Translations under genes and position numbers: made by a program
Notes under the pieces: generated by a model
What the model was told of the DNA's origin: nothing
Database searches by the model: none
Seen by the model: only the letters and a program-made list of their open reading frames with translations
Shown: positions 7,842 to 15,724 of the stretch, piece after piece
Numbering within the stretch: position 1 is the first letter of the stretch
How the letters are laid out: each line of letters starts with the position of its first letter
Assembly: GCA_003247575.1 (NCBI GenBank)
Contig: QJZC01000060.1
Location: 1 to 34,198 of the forward strand
DNA from: Pseudomonadota bacterium
GTDB taxonomy: Bacteria > Myxococcota_A > UBA9160 > SZUA-336
Length of the DNA stretch: 34,198 nt
Direction of reading: 5' to 3'

Positions 7842-8489
7842 CTAGCGCCGCTCCCAGGTGGGTCTTAGCTCCCAGGTCGCATCGTGCACCAGAGAGCGAA
7901 TCAGGGGTGAGTACGGATCCTGCAGCTTCCCCGCATCGAAGTCGATCGGTCCCCGGCGTGCTGCGCGAAGCGACGCGAGGGTCCGCTCCGCCCGTGCACC
8001 CGTCGTCCAGACGGTGGCGCCGCTCTGTGTAGCCAGGAGTCGGGCGTTGAAGGTCCCCCGCACCTTCGCTTCCGCGCGGAGTGAGCTCAGTCCCCCTGAT
8101 ACGGAAAGGCGTGGGGTCGGCTTGGTAAATTCGAACCGGCCGACCAGCAGCGCATCCACGCCGTAGCGCGCGCCGATTGCTCGCACCGCCTGGAAGTCGA
8201 GCTGGCGATGACCGACCTCCGCGAGGAGCTCCCGTTCGGAGCCGAGCTCGAGGATGGGGATGCCCGGCTGAGAGGACTGTACGCTCTGCAGGAAGCGCTC
8301 GGTGGGATACCGGCCCAGGGAGTCCGTACCTGCACACTCGATTTGGACGAGTCCGATCGAGCTCCAGCTGCGAAGATCGACACGGGGCGGAACCCGCACC
8401 TTCGGACGGGCGCATCCGAAGCTACCCATGGTGACCAGGAGCGCACCCAGAACAGCCAGTCGGCTCAACTGGCCGCAACGTGTCAGCAT
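7842..8489 (-). CDS. putative lipoprotein/exported protein
   Basis: A 215-residue predicted exported protein of unknown function. Residues 1-26 form a signal peptide (MLTRCGQLSRLAVLGALLVT then MGSFGC). C26 may be lipidated, although the residues before it are not a canonical lipobox. The mature part contains WSSIGLVQIECAG, PGIPILELGSERELLAEVG, LDFQAVRAIGARYGVDALLV and a C-terminal TTGARAERTLASLR region. This looks like an alpha/beta fold of the kind found in CsgG-like or other outer-membrane-associated lipoproteins; that is a weak resemblance. The ATG at 8489 has AGGAGG with a 7-8 nt spacer. A longer in-frame start at 8570 lacks this signal and would bury the signal peptide. It is divergent from the pseudo-receiver gene over 271 bp. 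Confidence 0.75.
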   Translation of the reverse strand: MLTRCGQLSRLAVLGALLVTMGSFGCARPKVRVPPRVDLRSWSSIGLVQIECAGTDSLGRYPTERFLQSVQSSQPGIPILELGSERELLAEVGHRQLDFQAVRAIGARYGVDALLVGRFEFTKPTPRLSVSGGLSSLRAEAKVRGTFNARLLATQSGATVWTTGARAERTLASLRAARRGPIDFDAGKLQDPYSPLIRSLVHDATWELRPTWERR

Positions 8490-8760
8490 GGCGAATCCTC
8501 CTCGCGGATTGGGCCGGCTGTGCTCGCCCGAGTTCGAACGGATGGCCGGTGTGCTTCGTGTGGACGTCATCGGCCGCTCGTCGGAATGGCCTGAGCCATG
8601 CGGCCGCTACTGGGGGGTACTGGCGCTGCTCGCAGTTTGCGCGCATGAGCCTCGCGCATCGGCGCAGTACGGCGAGTTTCGATGCAGATCGCCCGCAGGA
8701 CCTCAACTCGCCTCGACCCGACTCCGAAGACGCATGGGACGGACCTTTAGGAAGCGCCGC

Positions 8761-11433
8761 ATGTCCCACCGTAGCATCCTCGTCTTCGACGAAGGTCAGC
8801 AGCCGCTGATCGACGTACTCGAGGAGGCTCTGCGTGGCTACCATGTAAGGCTGGTGCGGCTGGAGAGCGGCGACCAGGCCGTCCCCGCGCTGCAGCAGGT
8901 GAGGCCCGTCTTGGTGATCATCGCGGTCGAATCGCCGCAACGGGAAGGCTTCAACGTGTTCACGCGGGTCCGGGCGGCACGGCGCAAGCACGTACCCGTC
9001 CTCCTGGTGAGCGGGAGTCTGCCCGAGTCCGAGTTTCGTATGCATGCCTATCAGAGGCAGTGCGCCGACGGGTATCTCGCCAGCGGCACGATCCGCCCTG
9101 TCGAGCTCCGCGCAGCCATCGCAAAGCTCATGCGTCTCGGAGCCCGGAATGCTGCGGCTCCTTTAAATGAAGACTCCACGATAGAGACGACTGCAACGGA
9201 AGCGGACGTTTACGCGCGATCCGAAGACCCTGGTGTCCACGAGACGCCGCACTCTGCGAGTGGGGAACTCCATGGGCCCGAAGCGGCGGGTACCGGCCAG
9301 GCGGCGCACGAAAGAGATTTGGCGCACGAACGGGAGCTTCGAGATCTGCGGGAGCAGCTGGCCGAGGCGAATCGGTATCTCGCCACGTCTCCGTTCTCGG
9401 AGGAATTTGCACAGCTTCGCGAGAGCATCGAAAAGCACCGGATCGAAGCGAAGCAGCGGCGCCAGGAGGCTCTCGATGCGAATGCGCTGCGAGCGCGGCG
9501 CGACCAGCAGCTCAGCGAGTTGGCTCGCGAGCATGCCGAGCTGCAGCAGCGACAGCAGGCGCTCGAGCTTGCGCTCGAGGATTCGCGCGAGGAGTTCTCG
9601 AGCTTTCTTGCGCGAACGCGTTCCGAGCAGTCCGCACGTGATGCACAGTCGCGAGCGCAGCTTCAGACTCTCGAAGCCGAGCATCGTCGCGCGCTGAGCC
9701 GCCTACAGGACGACATGCGTGCCGCAGAGGAGCGTCACGCTGCGGCGTGTGCAGCGATCCGTCATGAGTTCGAGCAAACGGAACGCCTGCAGCGTGCCAC
9801 TCACGAGGCGGCACTGGCGGAGGAGCGCGAGTTACGCGAGGACCTCGAGCGGAAGGTCCGGAAGCGCGAGGCAGAGCTCGAAGCCAGCCACGCGGCTGCG
9901 CTCCAGGACAGCGACGCGCGCAGGTTGCGAGAGTTGGATACGCTCGCACGGACGCACAAGACCCAGCTCGACGAGCGCGCGCTCGAGCATGCGGCCGCGC
10001 TGGAGAGACTCCGCGAGGAACACGCGTGCGTGGACGCTGCGCAGCAAGAGGCTCAAGAGCTGGCGTTGGGCGAAGAACGCGAGGCACGCGCAGCGGCGGA
10101 GGGGCGCCTCGTCGAAGAGCTCGCGGGTTTGAGAGAGACCCATGAGGCCGAGCTCGCCGAGCGCGACCGAACCCACGCGGCTGCGCTCGCCGAGGCGCAG
10201 CAACACGCTGCGACCGAGCAACGAAGTCTGGAGCAGCGGCACGCGGCCGCGCTTGCAGAGCTCACGGAGAACGCACGCTTGGAGAAGGAGCAGCGCGAGG
10301 CCCGCTTTACATCCGAGCTCTTGGCTTCGGAGGAGCGACGCGAAGCGGACATCACGGAACTCAGGCGGGCATTCGAGGGAGAGCGAGCCTCCCTGGCTTC
10401 GGCTCGAAGCGAGGAGTTGGCCCAGCTCCAAGCTCATCATGAACACGAGCGTGCGCAGGCGGAGAGTCACCACGAACTGGCGCTCGGGGAGCAGCAGCGC
10501 GCATTCGCGGCGCTACAAGCAGAGATCAAAGCTCTACACGCCGCGCACCAGTCTGCGCTCGAGCAGCATCGCGACCGCGAGGAAGAGCTCGAGACCGCCC
10601 ATCGTCGCGCCCTCGAGGAGCGCGAGGAGCATGCCTCGCATACGCTGGACGAGCAGCGACGGCTTCACGCCGAAGAGCTCGAGCGCACGAAGGAACGCCA
10701 CGAGAACGTACGTCGCTCCGATCGGCAGGCGCACGAGCAGCAGCTCGACGCCCTACGCGCCGAACGTGCGGCGGGCGAGGCGAGTCAGCAGTCGGATCGA
10801 GCCGCCCTTGCGAGTCAGATCGAGCAGCTACAGTCCACCTTGGCCGCTGCGGACGCCGGTCACCGCAAGGAACACGAAGCACTGGTGGCCGCACAGCGCA
10901 AGCAGCTGGACGCGCTCGAAGAGCATCATACCGCAGAGAGGGAGCGCGCCGAGCGGAGACGAGTGCTCGCTGAGCAGGAACACGGCGCGGCGCTGGCAGA
11001 GCTCGCACAGCGGCACGAGGCAGGCCTGGCACGGCAAGCGGAGCAACATGCGCTCGAGCTTGCCGATCTTCGCCAGAGAGCCGATGACGATGCGGGCACC
11101 TGGTCTCGTCGGCTCGAGCAGGATCTTGCGGAGCAGCGCGAAGGGGCGGAGCTCCGCTTGCAGGAGCAGCTGAGGGCGGCAAGGACCGAAATGGAGGAGG
11201 CGCTGCGCATCCAGGACCAACACTACGAGGAGCAGATCTCTGCCATACGCAAGCGGTACGAGGAGGAACGCGAGGCGGAGCGCGCGGAGGTCGAGATGGA
11301 GTTGCGCAGTTACCGCGAGTTGATCGCGATGGAGCGTAGTACGTCCGAGGAGCAGCGGCGTGCGGATCTCGCGCGAATGAGTGCGGACTACGAGGCCAAA
11401 CTCGCAGAGCTGGAGGGCCGTTCGCAGAGCTAG
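8761..11433 (+). CDS. pseudo-receiver plus long coiled-coil protein (FrzS/AglZ-like architecture)
   Basis: An 890-residue protein with an N-terminal response-regulator receiver fold (about 4-125) and a nearly uninterrupted coiled coil (about 180-885). The receiver begins ILVFDE, so one acidic pocket residue pair (D10, E11) remains. The phospho-acceptor position at the end of strand 3 is Ala (A55 in VIIAVES), and the conserved C-terminal Lys region reads YLASGTI. It is therefore a pseudo-receiver that cannot be phosphorylated in the usual way. The coil is dominated by Glu, Arg, Ala and Gln (for example RTHAAALAEAQQHAATEQRS), with no enzyme motif. In Myxococcus, FrzS and AglZ have this order and act in polar targeting and motility; equivalence here is inference. 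The ATG at 8761 has AGGAAG with a 6-nt spacer. The open frame runs back to 8302, but that part overlaps the divergent lipoprotein gene. Confidence 0.86.
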   Translation: MSHRSILVFDEGQQPLIDVLEEALRGYHVRLVRLESGDQAVPALQQVRPVLVIIAVESPQREGFNVFTRVRAARRKHVPVLLVSGSLPESEFRMHAYQRQCADGYLASGTIRPVELRAAIAKLMRLGARNAAAPLNEDSTIETTATEADVYARSEDPGVHETPHSASGELHGPEAAGTGQAAHERDLAHERELRDLREQLAEANRYLATSPFSEEFAQLRESIEKHRIEAKQRRQEALDANALRARRDQQLSELAREHAELQQRQQALELALEDSREEFSSFLARTRSEQSARDAQSRAQLQTLEAEHRRALSRLQDDMRAAEERHAAACAAIRHEFEQTERLQRATHEAALAEERELREDLERKVRKREAELEASHAAALQDSDARRLRELDTLARTHKTQLDERALEHAAALERLREEHACVDAAQQEAQELALGEEREARAAAEGRLVEELAGLRETHEAELAERDRTHAAALAEAQQHAATEQRSLEQRHAAALAELTENARLEKEQREARFTSELLASEERREADITELRRAFEGERASLASARSEELAQLQAHHEHERAQAESHHELALGEQQRAFAALQAEIKALHAAHQSALEQHRDREEELETAHRRALEEREEHASHTLDEQRRLHAEELERTKERHENVRRSDRQAHEQQLDALRAERAAGEASQQSDRAALASQIEQLQSTLAAADAGHRKEHEALVAAQRKQLDALEEHHTAERERAERRRVLAEQEHGAALAELAQRHEAGLARQAEQHALELADLRQRADDDAGTWSRRLEQDLAEQREGAELRLQEQLRAARTEMEEALRIQDQHYEEQISAIRKRYEEEREAERAEVEMELRSYRELIAMERSTSEEQRRADLARMSADYEAKLAELEGRSQS

Positions 11434-11517
11434 ACCGGTCAGGAATGCGCGCACGGGCGTCGATAGGGCTTCCTGGATCCGCGCGGATCGCGTCGCGGAC
11501 GAGTAGGAAAGGGAAGC

Positions 11518-12285
11518 ATGGTGCCGATCAAACTCGAAATCTCGGCGTCCATCCTCGGGGGGCTCCTCGCCAGGCCGACGGTCTCAGCGTCGGTGCGACT
11601 CGCAGGCATTCCGTGCAAGCTCGAGCTCGCCGTCCCGCATTACGCACGGGAGATCGGCGCGCACTACCGGGAGCTGATCCGCGGGGATGTGGCAGCGTTC
11701 GCGCGCAAGGTTGACGTGGCGCCGCCCTTCGAGCATTTCGGGTTGGTCGTCCGCTTCGCATCCGAGGTCGAGCTATGCGCCTATGAACTGCGTGCAGGGG
11801 TCGTGACCCTGGACGCTTCGATCCGCGAGCTCGTGCGGGTCTTCGGGCCCGTGTCCTTTCGGAATGCGGTATTGCCCAAGGCGCAGCGGGACGATGGACA
11901 CAAAGGCAGATTCCAGCACCTGAACTTTCACATCGATCGCAGCGGGAATCAGGTCGATCAGTATTCCGTCTACACGCGCAACCCCGCCGACAGCGAGCAG
12001 CGCCCGCCTCGAACCAGCTCGACCCTGTTCATCTCCAACCTGGTCGCCTATCTCCAGAACCTGAAGGAGACAGGCGAGCGCGGACCGCTCCATTCGAACC
12101 ACACTCTGTTCTCATCGGAGACGCTGGACACCTTGCTCGGTCGAATCATCTTCGCGCAGCTCTGGAATGAACCCGAAGGCACCGGAGAGGTCGTCGTTCA
12201 GGACAACCGCTATGTGCGTCACGCGAGCTGCTATGCGAACCCGTTCGCGAAAAGTTGGCGCCTGGGAGTCCGCTTCGCGGCCTAG
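11518..12285 (+). CDS. putative Fe(II)/2-oxoglutarate oxygenase-like protein
   Basis: A 255-residue soluble protein of unassigned function. It contains HLNFHIDRSGNQVDQYSVY, in which H138-x-D140 has the form of a facial-triad HxD. A later block, EVVVQDNRYVRHASCY, supplies a distal His (H235), followed by Arg residues (R248, R252 in RLGVRFA) where TauD-like enzymes bind 2-oxoglutarate. Between them is RPPRTSSTLFISNLVAYLQN. The order HxD...DNRxxxH...R fits the cupin-type 2OG oxygenase fold. This assignment is by motif only, and no substrate is suggested. The ATG at 11518 has AAGGGAAG just upstream. It follows the coiled-coil gene on the same strand after 84 bp, and could be co-transcribed. It is convergent with the sulfatase-like gene 16 bp downstream. 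Confidence 0.6.
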   Translation: MVPIKLEISASILGGLLARPTVSASVRLAGIPCKLELAVPHYAREIGAHYRELIRGDVAAFARKVDVAPPFEHFGLVVRFASEVELCAYELRAGVVTLDASIRELVRVFGPVSFRNAVLPKAQRDDGHKGRFQHLNFHIDRSGNQVDQYSVYTRNPADSEQRPPRTSSTLFISNLVAYLQNLKETGERGPLHSNHTLFSSETLDTLLGRIIFAQLWNEPEGTGEVVVQDNRYVRHASCYANPFAKSWRLGVRFAA

Positions 12286-12301
12286 CAGGCCGTATTACGC
12301 T

Positions 12302-14071
12302 TCAAAGACCACGGATGGGCCTGCGCGGCTCAGCGGCGGGCCTGGGTGCGGTATCTCCCTCGTCGCGGGAAGTGGCGATACTCCATCGGCCGGTCTCCAT
12401 CTCTCGAAGCAGGGAGGTCGAATCCTGTACGGATTCGATCTGGTCGAGCCCCTGAACGAGCAAACGAGCGCCCGGCTCGATGAGTTGGTGTGGCTGGGGT
12501 GCGGAATGAGCTTCCCCAGTACCGGGCTCGAGCTGCTGCAGGAGCCAGGGCGCCAGCTCGAGCAGCTGGATCGGCTCCGGAATGACGGCGGCTTCGCGGT
12601 CGCCGGCCGGCTTGACCCAGAGAAAGATGCGGGCGCTCGTTTCCGCGATCACGGCCTCTGCTGCCGTGAGCGGGCTGGGTAGCGGCGACTCCGGGCGCGT
12701 CTCGAGCCAGCTCACGAGCTCGTGCCTGGGGCCGTGATCGCCGTGCACGACCAGGTGGGTCGAGTCGAAGCGACCGAGGGCTCGCAGTCTCGAGATGAGC
12801 CGTCGCACGAGTTCGTGCGCACAGTGCGTTTGCTCGACGTAGCCCGGCGCGTGCACCGAGGCCACGTTCAGGCTCGCGTGCCGCGGATCTCCCGTGATCT
12901 GGCAGTTCCGATCGTGCACATAGGGCGGATGAGGCAAGAGCAGATGAATCAGGAAGTACCCAGGATCGGCTGCCTGCTCGATATCGCGCAGCGCTCTCTC
13001 GAATAGCACCAACGAGGGGCTCGTGCCGACCGTGTGAGCGCGCTCGATCGGCCGCTGGACCGGCTCCTCGGAGGGCAGCCAGTACGCACCCAGAAACCTT
13101 TGCGTGTAGATGCTCCGCAGGCGCGCCGCGCCGTGGCGCAGGTAGCCTAGCGGGTCGTTCTCGAAGATGGCTTCGCGCCATGCCCAACGCACGCTGAAGC
13201 ACTCGACCCTGCTGGACCGGGAGCATTGGAGGACGCCTCCCCCCAGATAGAGGTGAATCGAGTAGCCCGCGGCGTAGTAGGCATCGAGCACGCCAGGGAG
13301 CGGGCTAGCGCGCGGCTTCCGATCCCCGGTGAGTGCTTGGGGGATGGCATCGAGGGTCCAGATGCTGTTCGTGTACGCGTTCGGATAGTAGGCACCGGCC
13401 GTGGTCGTCGTGTGGAAGGAAGTCGCGGCCAGCTCCGGATTCTCGACCATCAAGGAGCCGGAGAGCTCGTCGAGGATCACATGGATGACCGACTTCGCTT
13501 CCGGATCGACTTTGTGCGGATCGATTCGGTCAACCTCGCGTCGCGCCAGGACTTCCTGAGGTCGTCTCGAGGCGACCACGAGCAGGGCATCTCGCAGGTC
13601 CAAGGCGAGCGTGCTCGCGACCAGCAGGACGGCGAGCGGCTCGAGAGTGCGCGACCCGAGCGAGCAGAGGTTTCGCGAGTAGTGCCGGAAAGGCAGATAG
13701 GTGAGCAGCAAGGTGAGGATCGCGACGGGCCAGAGAACTCGGAGCTCGAGCAGAAGTCCACCGAAACGCGCGCCGCCGATCCCATGCGCGATGGTCAGCA
13801 GCGAGAGATTGAGGAACGTCAGGATTCCGATTGCAATGCGTACTGCGCGCGTGGAGTGGAGCAGTAGAGCGGTGACCGTTCCCAGACCGAGCGTCCCCGC
13901 ATACAGCAGCACGATGAGGACCAGCGACAGATCCTGCGTGTCGCCCGTCGGGCTTGCGGCGATCACGCGCAGCAGGTGGGAGGCCGTCGCGCTCGAGGTC
14001 AGGGCGCCCACCAAGACGCACTCTCGCCAGGTCGCGCGCAGACGGTCGGGCGTGACCGCGAAGGAGTTCAC
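12302..14071 (-). CDS. membrane sulfatase/phosphoglycerol transferase-like protein
   Basis: A 589-residue inner-membrane protein with about five N-terminal helices (roughly residues 18-170) and a periplasmic alkaline-phosphatase-superfamily domain. Metal-site motifs are VILDEL (D201, E202), NAYTNSIWTLDAIPQALTG (231-249), where a Thr or Ser would be the nucleophile, LLLPHPPYVHD (about 377-387) and HGDHG (443-447). The overall design resembles LtaS/MdoB-type enzymes that move phosphoglycerol or a similar group onto an envelope glycan, or sulfatases. No Cys-x-Pro-x-Arg sulfatase signature is seen, which favours a transferase. The GTG at 14071 is preceded by AAGGAG 10 nt upstream, and this sits inside the last codons of the methyltransferase gene, only 7 bp away. 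The two are clearly one transcription unit. A longer frame to 14200 would overlap the upstream gene. Confidence 0.8.
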   Translation of the reverse strand: MNSFAVTPDRLRATWRECVLVGALTSSATASHLLRVIAASPTGDTQDLSLVLIVLLYAGTLGLGTVTALLLHSTRAVRIAIGILTFLNLSLLTIAHGIGGARFGGLLLELRVLWPVAILTLLLTYLPFRHYSRNLCSLGSRTLEPLAVLLVASTLALDLRDALLVVASRRPQEVLARREVDRIDPHKVDPEAKSVIHVILDELSGSLMVENPELAATSFHTTTTAGAYYPNAYTNSIWTLDAIPQALTGDRKPRASPLPGVLDAYYAAGYSIHLYLGGGVLQCSRSSRVECFSVRWAWREAIFENDPLGYLRHGAARLRSIYTQRFLGAYWLPSEEPVQRPIERAHTVGTSPSLVLFERALRDIEQAADPGYFLIHLLLPHPPYVHDRNCQITGDPRHASLNVASVHAPGYVEQTHCAHELVRRLISRLRALGRFDSTHLVVHGDHGPRHELVSWLETRPESPLPSPLTAAEAVIAETSARIFLWVKPAGDREAAVIPEPIQLLELAPWLLQQLEPGTGEAHSAPQPHQLIEPGARLLVQGLDQIESVQDSTSLLREMETGRWSIATSRDEGDTAPRPAAEPRRPIRGL

Positions 14072-14078
14072 GGCGCGC

Positions 14079-15506
14079 TCACTCCTTGCCGCAGAAGAGA
14101 TACAAGGTGCGCCCGGACTCGGGCAGATTCCAGCGTTGCGCCAGTCGGAAGTGGTCGTTGAAGGAATCTTCGAAGTGTTGCTGATCGTAGTCGGGCGCAC
14201 CCTGTGGGCGACGCTGGCGCAGAGGAGCGATCATCGGGTCCGCCGGAGGGATCCACTCGACGAGCAGGTTTCGGGCCAGATGGCTCATCCCCTCGCTGAG
14301 CGCATCGAAGGGAATTCCGCGGCCGAGCACCAGGTGATGGATCAGCGCGAGGGCCAAGGCCAGATCACAGGGCCCTCGGTCGCGTAGCGACATCCGCTCC
14401 CCGCAGTCCCAACCGAGCCGAGGGCTCGGGTTCGTCAGATCCATGTGCAGGGAGACGAGGCTCGACCTCGGGCGCCCGAGACTCTCGGCGTAGCAGCGCT
14501 CGACGGCGGAAGGGTCGGCGTCGAAGGCAATCGTGCGAGCGCCTCGACTCTCCGCAAGGCGGCTGTATCGGCCGGAATTTGCACCGAGATCCCAGACCGT
14601 CTCCGGCCGCAGCTCGTCGCAGACGGAGCCGACCAGGTCGTGTTTACTGCGCGAAGCGTTCTCGGAGTAGTGCGTGGCGCGCTCGTAGTCTCCCCACTCG
14701 GTCGCGAGCTGCGGGGGCTCGAGCCGCTCGAGGAGCTTGATCAGGTGCTCGAGCAGAGCCACGGTCCCGTATGCCGAACGACGCTGCGTCGAGACGTCGG
14801 AGCCTGCGGATCGAGTGGAGCCCTGTCCTCGCTCCGCGCGAGCGTGCAGGTGCACGTGCATCAGAGAACTTGGCTGCAGCCAGGAGCTCAGGGGGAGTAG
14901 ACGGCTTGCGAGGTCGATCGGGATCCCGTCGAGGTGGACCCGGAGCTCGCGCTGCAGCAGCAGCTGACTCTTCGTGGCCAGAAGCAAGGGAGCGAGGAAG
15001 TGCCGACAGAACTGATAGTACGCTGGCCAGAGCTGATCCGGCGCCGCGCGCACGAAGGATGTCGTATCGATGAAGATCGGCTGGGGGCCTCGGAACTGGA
15101 CGTTGTATGCGCTCGCGTCCTTGAGCGTGAGACCGAAGTCCAGCGCGAGGCGAGCGAGCCGCAAGGTGAGCAGAGCCGCGCCCCGAAGCTGACTGAAGCA
15201 CCACTCGTACGGGTACGAGATGAACTCGAGCTTCTCGGGGCGCAGGATCCGATGGTACGGCTCGTCCAGCTCGGCGGTCGGTGGGGCTACTTCCTCGTGT
15301 GGAACGAGCCATCCCTTGGCGACCGCCGCCGCGTGGAATCCGGACTGCAGCATGTGATCGTAGTCCGGCGCGAACGCCGGACGCACAAGTCGGTAGGGAA
15401 CACCGGACCGAACGAAGACGAAGCCCGCGGGGTCGCGAAACGATCCGAGCACGTAGGCTTCCTCGGCGCGCCGGAAGACTCCCTTGAGAGGCTCCGGTCG
15501 AAGCAC
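14079..15506 (-). CDS. NoeA-like SAM methyltransferase with kinase-like N-terminal half
   Basis: A 475-residue soluble protein. The C-terminal half is a class I methyltransferase: motif I is VWDLGANSGRYSRLAE (304-319), the acidic end of strand 2 is IAFDADPS (327-334), and the motif IV region is LALALALIHHLVLGRGIPF (382-400). The N-terminal half matches what I recall of the NoeA-related family (AYVLGSFRDPAGFVF, later SGFHAAAVAKGWL). It also holds LKDASAYNVQF (128-138) followed by IFID (144-147): D130, N135 and D147 have the spacing of the catalytic loop and metal Asp of aminoglycoside-kinase-like folds. The substrate is unknown; modification of an envelope glycan or lipid is plausible from its partner. 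The frame opens at a GTG at 15506 without a clear ribosome-binding site, so a later start is possible. Its stop is 7 bp before the sulfatase-like gene. Confidence 0.8.
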   Translation of the reverse strand: MLRPEPLKGVFRRAEEAYVLGSFRDPAGFVFVRSGVPYRLVRPAFAPDYDHMLQSGFHAAAVAKGWLVPHEEVAPPTAELDEPYHRILRPEKLEFISYPYEWCFSQLRGAALLTLRLARLALDFGLTLKDASAYNVQFRGPQPIFIDTTSFVRAAPDQLWPAYYQFCRHFLAPLLLATKSQLLLQRELRVHLDGIPIDLASRLLPLSSWLQPSSLMHVHLHARAERGQGSTRSAGSDVSTQRRSAYGTVALLEHLIKLLERLEPPQLATEWGDYERATHYSENASRSKHDLVGSVCDELRPETVWDLGANSGRYSRLAESRGARTIAFDADPSAVERCYAESLGRPRSSLVSLHMDLTNPSPRLGWDCGERMSLRDRGPCDLALALALIHHLVLGRGIPFDALSEGMSHLARNLLVEWIPPADPMIAPLRQRRPQGAPDYDQQHFEDSFNDHFRLAQRWNLPESGRTLYLFCGKE

Positions 15507-15547
15507 TCATGGGTTCGTCGGCTCGCTTGACGACGTCAGGCCTCGCG

Positions 15548-15588
15548 GGGCTGAGCTGGCACTCGGAGCACGCTCCCGCGCTCAGCCC
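15548..15588. terminator. 9-bp inverted repeat between two minus-strand genes
   Basis: GGGCTGAGC (15548-15556) pairs perfectly with GCTCAGCCC (15580-15588). A second small hairpin (GGAG/CTCC, 15565-15576) lies inside the loop. It lies after the serine hydrolase stop and about 40 bp before the methyltransferase start on the minus strand. It may be a terminator for the former or a leader structure for the latter. There is no T-run. Confidence 0.4.
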
Positions 15589-15724
15589 TACTCAGGCTCG
15601 TCGGACGTGCACACGCGTACCTCGATGAGTCTCTCTGACACACAAGGGAGTTCGCGCGGCAGGCCAGCCCGATGTCCGAGGTACCTGCCTTCGTGGCCTG
15701 TGACTCTGCGCCGACTACGTCCAG

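Noticed and set aside
8302..8760. Upstream extension of the pseudo-receiver gene, including a stretch resembling a signal peptide (VLALLAVCAHEPRASAQ).
   Set aside because: It overlaps the divergent lipoprotein gene; the ATG at 8761 has its own ribosome-binding site and begins exactly at the receiver fold.
10142..11173. A 343-residue open frame inside the coiled-coil gene.
   Set aside because: It is Ser/Arg-rich out-of-frame translation of the repetitive coiled-coil coding sequence.
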